NCBI GenBank assembly: GCA_029941885.1
Contig: JAPYTP010000004.1
Coordinates: 1-45,536 of the forward strand
Origin: Myxococcota bacterium
GTDB lineage: Bacteria > Myxococcota_A > UBA9160 > UBA4427
DNA: 45,536 nt
Direction: 5' to 3'
Shown: positions 1 through 9,281 of the stretch, piece after piece
Layout of the letters: each line of letters begins with the position of its first letter
Numbering within the stretch: the stretch's first letter is position 1
Translations under genes and position numbers: made by a program
Notes under the pieces: model-generated
Seen by the model: only the letters and a program-made list of their open reading frames with translations
Database searches by the model: none
What the model was told of the DNA's origin: nothing

Positions 1-797
1 GCGCCCGCCACGAAGTAGGGTGCGAAGATCGTCGCGTGCCATCCAGGAACGATCGACATTGCGAAGTCCCAGGAAACGATCGAGTGGACCGAGAGGACCA
101 GCGGGGTGGCTATGCCGGAGAGGTGGAGAACCGTTCGGTTGTGGGCCTTCCACTGCTTGCCCGTACCCTGCCATCCGGCGGACATGATCGTGTAGACGAC
201 CTTCTTCCAGCCGACGGCTCGATCCCGAGCGATCGCGATGTCGGGGATCAGACCGACAAGAAAGAAGAGTACCGAGATCGTCAGATAGGTGTTGACCGCA
301 AACACATCCCAGATGAGCGGGCTCTTGAAGTTCACCCAGAGGTAGCGCTGATTCGGGTAGGGAAGCAGGAAATAGAACTTCCAGAGGCGCCCGATATGGA
401 TCAGCGGAAAGAGCGCGGCGGTCAGAACCGCGAAGACGGTCATCGCCTCCGCGCCGCGGTTGATCGCGTTTCGCCACTTCGCCCGGAAGAGGAAGAGGAT
501 CGCCGAGATCAGGGTGCCCGCGTGGCCAATCCCGATCCAGAAAACGAACGTGATGATATAGACGCCCCAGAAGACGGGAGCTTCGTACCCGGCAACTCCC
601 AGACCCTCGTAGGTCTGGTAGATCAGGGCGCTCGCAGCCATCAGGACGCCCGAAACAGCGAACACCAGGGCGATGAACCAAGGCCATTGGAAGCCCTTGG
701 TCACAGCCATGATATCGATGTTGGTCTGCGAATCCCTCGGAGCGGATCGCGGGCCGTTCATTGCATCAGCCATTGCGGACGCGGGAGGCGGTGCCAT
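1..797 (-). CDS. actC: ActC, NrfD-like integral membrane subunit of alternative complex III (3' end outside window)
   Basis: Quinol-oxidising membrane subunit of alternative complex III, in the NrfD/PsrC family, in the inner membrane. The 265 visible residues begin MAPPPASAMADAM and contain several hydrophobic helices, for example around WPWFIALVFAVSGVLMA and WGVYIITFVFWIGIGHAG. The latter carries the GIGHAGTLISA stretch typical of NrfD/ActC proteins, and SGIATPLVLSVHSIVSWDFA follows further on. The ATG at 797 directly follows the actB stop codon (TAA at 800-798), so the two are almost certainly co-translated. The C-terminal half lies beyond base 1. The family assignment is firm; whether the complex feeds a cytochrome c oxidase cannot be judged because the rest of the operon is outside the window. 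Confidence 0.9.
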   Translation of the reverse strand, partial: MAPPPASAMADAMNGPRSAPRDSQTNIDIMAVTKGFQWPWFIALVFAVSGVLMAASALIYQTYEGLGVAGYEAPVFWGVYIITFVFWIGIGHAGTLISAILFLFRAKWRNAINRGAEAMTVFAVLTAALFPLIHIGRLWKFYFLLPYPNQRYLWVNFKSPLIWDVFAVNTYLTISVLFFLVGLIPDIAIARDRAVGWKKVVYTIMSAGWQGTGKQWKAHNRTVLHLSGIATPLVLSVHSIVSWDFAMSIVPGWHATIFAPYFVAG

Positions 798-3700
798 TTA
801 GTGGACTCCCTCGTTCTCTTCGCGCCGAACCTGCGCGAGGTAGGTCACGGCGGACCGTGTATTCAGTTCTCGGAGAGCGTGGTAGGCGCGTTCTCCGCCC
901 TGCTTCGCCGTCTTGGCAGCCGCGCTCGACTCATCTCGCACGTTGCCGAAGGTGATCGCGCCAGACGGGCAAGCCTGCTGGCAAGCCGTCACGACCGCAT
1001 CGGGGGCGATCGGCTTTCCTGCGTCCTTGGCGGGCTGCCTCGCAGTCTCGATCCGCTGAACACAAAAGGAGCACTTCTCCATCACGCCCTGACCGCGAAC
1101 CGTGACGTCTGGATTGAGCATCAGTCCGAGCAGCCCAGGCCAATTCAAGCGACCGTAGTCGAAGTAGTTGAATCGCCTGACCTTGTAAACGCAGTTGTTG
1201 CCGCAGTAGCGAGTCCCGACACAACGGTTGTAGATCATGCCATTGATGCCTTCGTCAGTGTGGTAGGTCGCGATGACCGGGCAGACCGCTTCACAAGGTG
1301 CGGCACCGCAATGCTGGCAGAGCATCGGGAGATGACGCACCTCATTCTTGCCGAGGGCCTCACCGTCCGGTGTCGGCCGCCGTTCCGCTCCGTCGTGGAT
1401 ATCGTCTTCGCCGTCGCCGAGATAGCGCTCGATCCTTATCCAGGTCATCTCGCGATGTCGGATCGCCATTTCCTCGCCGACGATCGAGACGTTGTTCTCG
1501 ATGTAGCAGGCCGAGATGCAGGCGGAGCAGCCGGTACACTTGTCGTTGTCGATCGTCATGCCCCAGCGATAGGGCTGATCCGGATCGGCATCGTAGGCGG
1601 AATTGAAGTCGAAAGCCGGGCTCTCGAAATGGTGAGCACCCGCCGCCGCTTCGTGTTCGCCCGCCGCCGCATCGCCGCCCGATTCGGACGCGTTCGCCGC
1701 GGCCGCGAAATGGGCCATCCCACCGGTCTTCGCCAAATCGTAGAGGCTCACCTCCGGAGCGAGCCCTCGCTTGCGTTGGTTGTCGGTCCACTGTGACAAG
1801 GCGAGCCGCCGGAAGCGACCCGTCTTCGAGACCGTGGCGGTGGTCGAGAGGAAGGCCTGTCCACCCGCCTCGTCGAGAGCCGCGGGCAGGATGTCGGCCA
1901 CGTTCGCGCCGCGGGCGACACCGGGCTGATCGTCGATCGCCATCGAGGCGTAGTGGCCGACCGTATGCCCCTGACCGATCGGAATCGCGACGACGTCCTC
2001 CCGGACACCACCGCGGGGATAGACCGAAACGTCGATCGATCCGGCATCGGTCTCGATCGTGATGACGTCGCCGAATACGACACCGAGTTCGTCGGCTTTG
2101 GTCGGGCTGATCTCGGCCCAGCTATTCCACGAGATCTTCGTGACCGGGTCGGGAATCTCCTGATTCCAGGGCAGCGCCGCACCGCGTCCGTCACCGTAGA
2201 AGGAGTGCGGGAAGGTCACGAGGGTCAGATCACCGGATCCCTGGAGCCGCGGAGCGCTCGGGCGTAGATTGGCGGCGCTCTGGGCGACGGAGACGGAGCG
2301 CGTCGGGGGGGTCGTGAAGACTCCGCCGCGGGCCAGCGCCTGGCGCCAGTTCGTGTCGGACCAATTGCCCTCGACGACACTCTTCCAGCTGCCCTCCGGC
2401 ACCTGGCTCACCGCGCTTCCACCCATGGCTCGCGCGACGCCGAGCAGCGTATCGCCCAGCGCCTGCGTATCGAAAAGCGGCCGGATCGTCGGCTGGACGA
2501 GCGATCGAACGCCCGGTCGCGGGCTCGCATCGCCCCAGCTCTCCATCGACGAGTGGTCGGGAAGAAGCAGATTTGCGGCCTCTGTCGTCTCGTCCTCCAT
2601 CGACGCGAAGGACACGACGAGGTCGACCGATTCGAGCGCCGCCGCGAAGCCGGCTGCGGCGGGCAAGGAGAAGACCGGGTTCAGGCCGTGGATCAGCAGG
2701 CAGTCGACGTCGCCGGCGTTCATCCGATCGATCAGGGTCAGGACGTCCCGCAGACTCGAGGTCGCCGGGGAGTCGGCTTCGGGGTACTGGACTGCGTTTC
2801 CGATCGATCCCAGCACGACGTTCAACAGGAGTACCGCAGCGGCTGTACCGGCACCCGCGGTCGTAGAAGACGCAATCCCGGGGGGGCAAGGCCACACCAT
2901 GGCTCGCGGCGGCGAGCTTGTCGGCCACGTGGTCGAAGATCGCCCGGCTGATTCCCGCGGCCTTTACGGCGGCGGCGATATTCGAACCGGCCAGCGCTCC
3001 TCTGACCATTGGTTCGACCGAACCCTTGCGATCGGCAACAGCTTTGGCGAGGGCGAGGGCGAGAACGCCTTCGCTGCCCGCGGCGGCCGGCACCCAATGA
3101 TCCGCGTTCGACGCGGTCAGGTTCTGCCGGGGCGTAACGGCGATCAATCGTGCGCCGCCATCCGCATGCTGCGCCAGATCACGGTTCCTCGACAGCTGAC
3201 CTGCGTGCTCGGTAGCGGAGGTCCCCGTGTCGATGAAGTCGGAGCCGAAGTCGATGATCAGGTCGGCACCCGAGACGTCGAAGATCGGAGCCGCCGAGAC
3301 ACCGAAGACCTGCTCGCTCGCTTCGATGAGTGCATGCTGCCCGAACGGCTGATAGCTCAGGCGGCCCGCGATGCCCGTCGCCGTGACGAACTGATCGAGA
3401 AGACCGTCGAGCGAGGGACCGACCGGACTTCCGAGAATCCACGTCTTGCTCGCAGAACTGCCGACCTTCGCCGCCAGCTTGTTCTTCGCGTCGTCCCAAT
3501 TGGTCGACTGGAGAGAGCCGTCGCTGTTGCGCGACGCGGGCCCCTCGATTCGGTCGGGATGGTAGGTGCGGCCCAACCCGGCCTGGCCACGTCCGCAAAG
3601 TCGGCCCTGGTTCACCGGATGCTCGGGGTTGCCCTCGAGTTTGATCGGCCGGCCCTCGCGCGTCTTCACGTGGAGCCCGCAAGCTGCGGAGCACTCCTGG

Positions 3701-3858
3701 CACGTGGACGCGTAGTGGACTGCGATCCCCGGCGTGATCTCCTCGGGCTGGATCACATAGGGGATCAGCTTGTCCGCGGGTTCACAAGCCACAGTGGCTG
3801 CGGCACCCGCGGAGAGGCCAACGATTTTCAGAAAGTCGCGACGATCGAGCTCGGACAT
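798..3858 (-). CDS. actB: ActB, molybdopterin-oxidoreductase-like/ferredoxin fusion subunit of alternative complex III, with one frameshift
   Basis: Large periplasmic iron-sulfur subunit of alternative complex III. The first frame (3858 downwards) starts MSELDRRDFLKIVG, a Tat signal, followed by a MopB-like domain with C53-x2-C56-x3-C60 and C88. The second frame carries the ferredoxin part: CTGCSACISAC, CQHCGAAPCEAVCP, a RCVGTRYCGNNC cluster and CSFC...CQQACPSG, enough for four clusters. The two frames meet at a run of seven C on the coding strand (2886-2880). With six C the protein would run through as about 1019 aa, the normal ActB length, joining ...SHGVALPP to GIASSTTAGAG. As written, translation would leave the frame after residue ~326. 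ActA ends 20 bp upstream, and AGGAATC upstream of the ATG serves as ribosome site. The break is either a homopolymer sequencing error or a genuine frameshift. Confidence 0.88.
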
Positions 3859-3878
3859 GCTGATTCCTGACTACTTAA

Positions 3879-4685
3879 CTAGTAGTGGCACTTCAGGCAG
3901 TCCTGAGACGCCTGCTGATTGTTCTGACGATGGCAGTTGATGCACCAGCCCATCTCGAGCTTCGCGACCGGCACCAGATATCCGATATGCGAGTCTTCGA
4001 CGAGATAAAGCTTGTCGATCTCTTCCACCGGTCCATGGCAGTTCTGGCACTCGACACCGGCCTGGATATGACGGTTATGACGGAACTGCACATGCTCGGG
4101 AAGTCGATGAATCTGAACCCACTCGATCGGCTTCTTCTCTTCCCAATGCTGCTTCAGGATTCGAATGCCCTCGATCTGGTCGTACTCGGCGGGGAATTGC
4201 AAGTGACAGCCCATGCAGACCTCGACGGAGGGAACGCCGGCGGCCTGGGACTTGTCGGTTCCCGAGTGGCAATAGAGGCACTCGATCTCGAACTCGCCGG
4301 CATGATGCTTGTGACTGAAGGGAATCGGCTGCATCGGACCCTCGGCCTCGGGATCCCAGGCATCGACCGCCGACTGACAGGCGCTGGCCGAGGGCCATTG
4401 CCGTTCGAATTCGGCAGGAATCTCGATCTCCAGATGCGGATCCTCTTCCTTGGCCGCGCGCAGGGCGTGGGCGTCACAGACGCTGGTTGCGACCTGCACA
4501 TCACCACTCGAACTCCCCGCCGCGTTGGCTTCACCGTCGTTCTGTGCCGGCCATCCCGACCAGAAGACGAAAACCGCTGTGGCAACGGCGGTGACCAAGC
4601 CAATCACGAAGGAGCTTCGACGCGGCTCACCGGGAGAGGCGGTCGGTCGCTCAGTCGTTCTTATCGACGAATGATTTTCAGGCAT
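3879..4685 (-). CDS. actA: ActA, pentaheme cytochrome c subunit of alternative complex III
   Basis: Periplasmic multiheme cytochrome that carries electrons within alternative complex III. From the ATG at 4685 the protein has 268 aa, with one membrane-spanning anchor at about residues 25-45. Five CxxCH heme motifs follow: CLYCH (136-140), CMGCH (157-161), CQNCH (213-217), CINCH (248-252) and CLKCH (263-267), the usual number for ActA. Extra histidines such as SHKHH and FRHNRH are likely heme ligands. An in-frame ATG at 4802 would add 39 residues rich in Arg and Pro with no family resemblance, so I prefer 4685. It is the first gene of the operon actA-actB-actC. Function is assigned from family and order; the start is less certain. 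Confidence 0.9.
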   Translation of the reverse strand: MPENHSSIRTTERPTASPGEPRRSSFVIGLVTAVATAVFVFWSGWPAQNDGEANAAGSSSGDVQVATSVCDAHALRAAKEEDPHLEIEIPAEFERQWPSASACQSAVDAWDPEAEGPMQPIPFSHKHHAGEFEIECLYCHSGTDKSQAAGVPSVEVCMGCHLQFPAEYDQIEGIRILKQHWEEKKPIEWVQIHRLPEHVQFRHNRHIQAGVECQNCHGPVEEIDKLYLVEDSHIGYLVPVAKLEMGWCINCHRQNNQQASQDCLKCHY

Positions 4686-5297
4686 AGACGAGATGCGGCC
4701 TCTTGGACGCGCCCTGCAGCGGGCGGCCGATTGACTGGGGATCGGCTCGTTCTTCGCGGCGTGCACGCGTTCCGTGAACTTCCGATTCGGATTCGGTGGC
4801 ACCGCTCATGTCGAGCAGCTTGCTCATCCCCCAGTGCGGCCCTCGCCTCGTAGCGGGGCGTCCGCACACGGAGAATGAATCCGGCACAAGAAGTCTGTTC
4901 TGCTTGATGTCGATCTGCGAATCTGCCCGCGATTCGAAGGCTTTTTCGAGTTCCCGGACGGGGTTACATCGGCACCAAATCGACGTCAAGCAATCGCCGC
5001 GGAGTATCGTCGGCGCGGTCTGTGCGAGCGCGCAGCGAATGGTTGCGGGAAGAGTCCCGAGCGGATCATCCGGCAATATGCCGTCGCTGAATCGCCGCAC
5101 ATCGAGGCGTCTCCCGGCGATGCCCGATCCGGCCGATCCGGCCTGCGCGAACGCGTTCGCACGGCATTCGCAGCGAGCCGATCGCGGCGTCACGTGATCC
5201 AAATTGATAGGATCCACCCTCCCCTTCCCATAGGCCTCTCGGCGACCGACTGCGGCCCGAAACTCAGTGGAGGAACGGGCAACCCGGAGACGAGTGA
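4686..5297. other. 612-bp intergenic region between divergent actA and an acyl-CoA dehydrogenase gene
   Basis: Open frames exist on both strands here (for example 4796-5197 plus and 4678-5217 minus), but their translations are rich in Ser, Arg and Pro, show no recognisable domain and lack ribosome sites, so I do not call genes. The region must hold the promoters of the act operon (minus) and of the acyl-CoA dehydrogenase (plus). No tRNA-like cloverleaf or repeat was seen. Confidence 0.6.
4961..4989 (-). promoter_or_regulatory. Weak sigma-70-like promoter candidate for the act operon
   Basis: On the minus strand TTGACG (4989-4984) is followed after 17 bp by TAACCC (4966-4961). The -35 box is good and the spacing ideal, but the -10 box is poor. 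It would give a leader of more than 250 nt before actA. This is suggestive only. Confidence 0.22.
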
Positions 5298-6383
5298 ATG
5301 ATCGACTTCGAGCCCAGTGAAGAACAGGCGCTCATCATCGAGACCGTTCGGCAATTCGCCGAGAACGAGGTCCGACCCCACGCCCGCACGGCGGACGAAG
5401 CCGGCGCCCCACCCGGGTCCATCCTCGACGCCGCGCACGAACTCGGCCTCGTCGCCAATGCCCTTCCCGAGACCCATGGTGGCGGCGGTGAACGATCCGC
5501 CTTGACCGGAGCGCTGATTGCAGAGGAACTCGGATGGGGGGACATGGCCATCGCCCTCGCAATCCTTTCCCCGGGCCTGCTCGGACTCCCGGTGAGCGAC
5601 TACGGGTCTGAATCACTACAAAAGAATGTTCTTCCCGGTCTCGTCGGCGACGACTTCCAGCCGGGTTCCCTCGCGATCACGGAACCTCGCTTCGATTTCG
5701 ACGTGTATCGCCCCCAGACAACGGCAAAGCGGGACGGCGACGACATCATTCTCGACGGGGTGAAGTGTCAGGTCCCGTGGATCGACGGCGGAGCCCAGGT
5801 CCTCGTCGTCGCCTCGGAAGCGGACGGTCTCGGCGCCTACGTGGTCCCTCGTGATGCCGCGGGCGCAAGCACCCAGCCGGAACTCAAGATGGGGCTCTGC
5901 GGGCTGCCAACGGTCGAGCTGACGCTCTCGGGGGTGCGCATCCAACAAGAGACGCGCCTCGACGCGGACGACGCTGCGATTCGCCAGCTCATCGATCGCG
6001 GTCGACTCGCCCTCGCCGCAACTGCGATCGGTGCGGCCCGCGCAGCCTTCGAGACTTCCCGCGACTACGCCAAGCAGCGCGAGACGTTCGGCCAGCCGAT
6101 TGCGACCCGACAGGCAATCGCCTTCATGCTCGCCGACATGGCGATCGAGATCGACGGTGCGCGACTGCTGGTCTGGGAGGCGGCCGCCGCCTTGGATCGA
6201 GGCGAGGAGGCGAGCCGGCTCGCCCGCCTCGCGTACGATCAGACGACCCGGATCACCCTGCAAGTCGCTGACGGTGCCGTCCAGGTCTTCGGTGGCCACG
6301 GCTATATCCGCGACTACCTCCCGGAACTCCATCTGCGCAACCTCGCCGGACTCTCCAGCTTCGAGGCCCTGGCGCTGATCTAG
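5298..6383 (+). CDS. Acyl-CoA dehydrogenase family protein
   Basis: FAD-dependent acyl-CoA dehydrogenase of 361 aa, cytoplasmic, expected to introduce the alpha-beta double bond into an acyl-CoA. The N-terminal helical domain starts MIDFEPSEEQALIIETVRQF. The middle beta domain has SLAITEP, and the C-terminal helical domain contains RETFGQPIATRQAIAFMLAD and VFGGHGYIRDY. The glutamate that would act as base is E356 in SFEALALI, rather than the usual YEGT, and the protein stops five residues later, so the usual C-terminal helix is missing. GGAG lies about 10 bp upstream of the ATG. It is followed 81 bp later by a second, different acyl-CoA dehydrogenase. Such pairs may form heteromeric enzymes or act on different substrates; the substrate is not predictable. 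Confidence 0.9.
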   Translation: MIDFEPSEEQALIIETVRQFAENEVRPHARTADEAGAPPGSILDAAHELGLVANALPETHGGGGERSALTGALIAEELGWGDMAIALAILSPGLLGLPVSDYGSESLQKNVLPGLVGDDFQPGSLAITEPRFDFDVYRPQTTAKRDGDDIILDGVKCQVPWIDGGAQVLVVASEADGLGAYVVPRDAAGASTQPELKMGLCGLPTVELTLSGVRIQQETRLDADDAAIRQLIDRGRLALAATAIGAARAAFETSRDYAKQRETFGQPIATRQAIAFMLADMAIEIDGARLLVWEAAAALDRGEEASRLARLAYDQTTRITLQVADGAVQVFGGHGYIRDYLPELHLRNLAGLSSFEALALI

Positions 6384-6464
6384 CCCCGAAAGAAACCCCT
6401 CCCGCCCGTGTCACGCTCTCTTCCGTTTCGGAGTGAAGGGTGATCGGGAGTCAAGGAGTCTCCC

Positions 6465-7694
6465 ATGCCGATCGACTTCGAACTCTCCCCTGGATCGCAG
6501 ATCTCGCAGAAGCACTATCACGCGATCGCCGCGGAACAGATGCGACCGCTGTCCCGAAAATACGACCTCGCCGAACACCAGCTTCCCACCGAATGGGTCG
6601 ACTTCTGGTGGAACGAAGGTCGCAAGGGCCCCGAGAAGACCAGCGCGAGCAATGACGGCTTCGTCACCGTCTGCCTGCAAGCGGAGGAGCTCTGCTGGGG
6701 AGATGCCGGCCTCTATCTGCGCATGCCAACACCCGCGTTGGGTGGTTCCGCCGTGAGTGCCGCCGGCACCAAGGAACAAAAGACGAAGTTCATGTCCGCC
6801 TTTCGAGCGGAAGGTGGCCACCCGATCTGGGGCGCCATGGCGATCACCGAACCCCAGGCGGGATCCGATTCAGCCGCGATCGAAACGACGGCCGATTGGG
6901 ACCCCGACACCGAAGAGTGGATCCTGAACGGCACCAAGATCTTCTGCACCGCGGGTGAGGGAGCGTCGACCGTCGATGGCGGGTTCGTCGTCGTCTGGGC
7001 AACGATCGACAAGGAGGCCGGACGGGGCGGAATCAAGTCCTTCGTCGTGATGGCCAACACTCCGGGCATGGAGCTGATCGGATGCGAAAAGAAGCTCGGC
7101 ATCCGGGCATCAGACACTGCGACCCTGCGCTTCGACAATTGCCGAGTGCCGAACGAAAACCTGCTGGGCAGCAGCGAAGTCCGGAAGAAGGGCCCGACCA
7201 AGACTGGCGACAAGGGCTTCAAGGGCGCAATGGCGACCTTCGACGCCAGCCGCCCGATCGTGGCTGCGATGGCGACGGGCGTCGGGCGCGCGGCGCTCGA
7301 CTTCCTGAAGGAAGAACTCGAGCGCGGAGGGATCATCGTCCGCTACGACGCGCCGCCCAGGGACCTCACCGCGATCGAACGCGACGTGATCGAAATGGAA
7401 GCCGAACTCCGGGCCGCACGGCTGCTAACCTGGCGGGCGGCATGGATGATGAACAAGGGAAAGCCTAACAACCTCGAAGCGTCGATGGCCAAGGCCAAAG
7501 CCGGCCTCGCCGTCACGAAGATCACCCAGAAGGCGGTCCAGATACTTGGGCCCATCGGTTACTCGAAGAAGCTGCTCGTCGAGAAGTGGATGCGGGACGC
7601 CAAGATCAATGACATCTACGAAGGCACCCAGCAGATCAATCAATTGATCGTTGCCCGCCGCATTCTCAACTACCCCTCGGCGATGCTCCGGTAG
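6465..7694 (+). CDS. Acyl-CoA dehydrogenase
   Basis: Second acyl-CoA dehydrogenase, 409 aa, with a strong ribosome site (AAGGAG) just before the ATG. The FAD-binding middle domain has AMAITEPQAGSDSAAIETTA and GTKIFCTAGEG. The C-terminal domain ends with DIYEGTQQINQLIVARRIL, giving the canonical catalytic base E386. Insertions around NNLEASMAKAKAG are within the normal range for the family. It shares its direction with the preceding dehydrogenase and with the small YcaR-like gene downstream, so an operon for degradation of a fatty acyl or branched substrate is likely. The exact chain length cannot be read from the sequence. Confidence 0.93.
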   Translation: MPIDFELSPGSQISQKHYHAIAAEQMRPLSRKYDLAEHQLPTEWVDFWWNEGRKGPEKTSASNDGFVTVCLQAEELCWGDAGLYLRMPTPALGGSAVSAAGTKEQKTKFMSAFRAEGGHPIWGAMAITEPQAGSDSAAIETTADWDPDTEEWILNGTKIFCTAGEGASTVDGGFVVVWATIDKEAGRGGIKSFVVMANTPGMELIGCEKKLGIRASDTATLRFDNCRVPNENLLGSSEVRKKGPTKTGDKGFKGAMATFDASRPIVAAMATGVGRAALDFLKEELERGGIIVRYDAPPRDLTAIERDVIEMEAELRAARLLTWRAAWMMNKGKPNNLEASMAKAKAGLAVTKITQKAVQILGPIGYSKKLLVEKWMRDAKINDIYEGTQQINQLIVARRILNYPSAMLR

Positions 7695-7790
7695 CAACTG
7701 CAGACCCGTTTGGGAGTCCCAGCAAATTGCTAGAGTGCGCGACGCGCCAGTCCGGTGCGCCCGCTACGAAAACGAAACGAGAACGAGCCC

Positions 7791-8042
7791 ATGCCGATCG
7801 ACAACGAACTTCTCGAGATCCTCGTATGCCCAGAAACGCAACAGCCGGTCACCTTCGCGTCGGCGGACGTGATCGGGCCACTGAATGCGGAGATCGAAGC
7901 GGGGCGCCTACGCAACCGCGGAGGCGATGTCGTCGAGCAGCCGATCGCCGAAGGCCTGCTTCGCGAGGACGGTCGAATCCTCTATATCATCGACGACAGT
8001 ATCCCGATCATGCTCATCGACCAGAGCATTGAGCTGGGATGA
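7791..8042 (+). CDS. Trm112/YcaR-like small protein (UPF0434 family)
   Basis: Protein of 83 aa beginning MPIDNELLEILVCPETQQPV, which matches the start of the UPF0434/YcaR (Trm112p-like) family, followed by the characteristic C-terminal DGRILYIIDDSIPIMLIDQ. Trm112 proteins are small partners that stabilise methyltransferases; bacterial members are mostly uncharacterised. Only the single CP motif is kept; the paired zinc cysteines of eukaryotic Trm112 are absent. The segment between them (residues 20-50) is longer than in E. coli YcaR. An in-frame ATG at 7755 adds 12 poor residues, so 7791 is preferred. Confidence 0.82.
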   Translation: MPIDNELLEILVCPETQQPVTFASADVIGPLNAEIEAGRLRNRGGDVVEQPIAEGLLREDGRILYIIDDSIPIMLIDQSIELG

Positions 8043-8048
8043 CGTGAA

Positions 8049-8065
8049 CCCGGAGAAGCTCCGGG
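8049..8065. terminator. Hairpin between convergent genes, possible terminator
   Basis: CCCGGAG and CTCCGGG form a perfect 7-bp stem around a 3-nt loop, placed just after the stop of the YcaR-like gene and before the stop of the convergent F420-type gene. There is no T tract, so termination is inferred from position. Confidence 0.4.
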
Positions 8066-8090
8066 AACCCGAGCAGGGATCAGGGCCCCG

Positions 8091-8507
8091 TCACTCCTTC
8101 TCCAGAACGACGATCGGGATCTCACGGGTCGTCCGCTTTTCATAGGCCCCATACGCCCTGTTCTGTTCGACGAGTCTGGGCCACAGATCTGTCCGCTCCT
8201 CACTGCCAACGGTCCGCGCGATCCGCCGATCGCGGCGACCACGCAATTGAATTTCGACGTGCGGATCGGCCTCCAGGTTCAAATACCATGCGGGCGGAGA
8301 GTCCGCTCCACCGTTGGACGCGACGACTAGCAACAGGCCGCTCTCTTCGAAGCACGCGAGGGGATTTACCCGCCGGGTGCCGGTCTTGCGACCACGAGTC
8401 GTCAACAGCAGGTGATCGATTCCGAGAAGATTTGAGCCGAGGCGTCCACCAGAGGCGCGGTAGACGAACCTGTGAGTCGACGCGAAGAGAACGGCGAGGA
8501 ATTTCAT
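8091..8507 (-). CDS. Deazaflavin (F420)-dependent nitroreductase family protein
   Basis: Protein of 138 aa from the DUF385/Ddn family of split-barrel flavin or F420 binding proteins. Family marks are the central LGIDHLLLTTRGRKTGTRRV, then GLLLVVASNGGADSPPAWYLN and the C-terminal RTTREIPIVVLE. Ddn-family enzymes use F420H2 or quinones as partners; here the substrate is unknown. It is transcribed alone, with a good promoter just upstream, and points toward the YcaR-like gene. The short N-terminus MKFLAVLFASTHRFVYRAS is typical of the family. I cannot tell whether this organism makes F420. Confidence 0.85.
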   Translation of the reverse strand: MKFLAVLFASTHRFVYRASGGRLGSNLLGIDHLLLTTRGRKTGTRRVNPLACFEESGLLLVVASNGGADSPPAWYLNLEADPHVEIQLRGRRDRRIARTVGSEERTDLWPRLVEQNRAYGAYEKRTTREIPIVVLEKE

Positions 8508-8540
8508 GGTCTGGGTTCCGATATCTGAAGGCGCTGTAGC

Positions 8541-8569
8541 TTTATATCGAACACCTGTAATAAATACAA
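8541..8569 (-). promoter_or_regulatory. Sigma-70-like promoter of the F420-type gene
   Basis: On the minus strand TTGTAT (8569-8564), 17 bp, TATAAA (8546-8541). It sits in the most AT-rich stretch of this region and would start transcription about 28 nt before the ATG at 8507. This is one of the best promoter matches in the window. Confidence 0.55.
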
Positions 8570-8690
8570 TTCATGGCAAGGCGATCGCACGAGATCATCG
8601 AAATGGCAGGGGTCATCGGCTGGCCGCTTCGCCCGGATACCGGGCCCCGCCGGTGTTGTCGGCCCACGGCACCGCTACAGTGTGCGCCCT

Positions 8691-9281
8691 ATGCCCAAGA
8701 TCGTGGACCACGATGAGCGCCGTCGCGAATTCGCATCGGCTGCGATGCGCGTCGCGATCAAGGGCGGGGTCAATGCGCTGACCATTCGGGCCGTCTCCAG
8801 GGAGGCCTGCTGCTCGACCGGGGCTCTCGCACATTACTTCAAGACAAAAGACGATCTCCTGATCGCGGTGCAGCGCTCAGCCGGAGAAAAGAGTCTTGCT
8901 CGGATCGACGATTGCTTCGCGCGATACGAGGGTCGGGCGCTTCTCGAGGCCGTGATTCTCAGCGTGCTCCCACTCGACGAAGAGCGGCGCGGCGAGTGGC
9001 GGCTCTGGCTCGCGTACTTTGCCCGCGCTGCCGAGGTCGCGGAATTGGCGGATGTTCAACGCGATTCCTACGAGGGCTGGTATTCGCGACTACGGGACGC
9101 TCATCGGTCCTCCTGCCCGACGGAGAGACCGATGACCCGATCGGAGATCAACGTCGCCACCGACGCGACGATGACCCTCGTTCAAGGACTCGGTGTGCTC
9201 GGAATGTACGAGCCTTCGGGAATCACGACGCGACGCCAGCGACAGCTCGTCCGTCTGCATCTCGAACGCTGGGTGCGCTAG
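8691..9281 (+). CDS. TetR/AcrR family transcriptional regulator
   Basis: Protein of 196 aa. The N-terminal helix-turn-helix is clear: RRREFASAAMRVAIKGGVNA, then LTIRAVSREACCSTGALAHY and FKTKDDLLIA (residues ~10-55), the standard TetR DNA-binding domain. The C-terminal ligand domain is of the BetI-like/TetR_C_6 kind, with EERRGEWRLWLAYFARAA. It lies 170 bp upstream of an LLM flavin oxidoreductase on the same strand, which it probably controls. An in-frame GTG at 8682 is a possible alternative start; neither has a clear ribosome site. Effector unknown. Confidence 0.88.
   Translation: MPKIVDHDERRREFASAAMRVAIKGGVNALTIRAVSREACCSTGALAHYFKTKDDLLIAVQRSAGEKSLARIDDCFARYEGRALLEAVILSVLPLDEERRGEWRLWLAYFARAAEVAELADVQRDSYEGWYSRLRDAHRSSCPTERPMTRSEINVATDATMTLVQGLGVLGMYEPSGITTRRQRQLVRLHLERWVR

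Noticed and set aside
36..1796. Long plus-strand open frame opposite actC and actB
   Set aside because: It is antisense to genes with clear ActC and ferredoxin motifs; the translation is rich in Arg, Asp and Gly without any domain, as expected for a shadow frame in GC-rich DNA.
2305..2311. Second G7 run in actB as a further frameshift
   Set aside because: The reading frame continues correctly through it (FTTPPTRSVSV), so no break is needed there.
4678..5217. Open frames on both strands in the gap upstream of actA
   Set aside because: No ribosome site, no recognisable domain, and composition like non-coding shadow frames; kept as an intergenic region.
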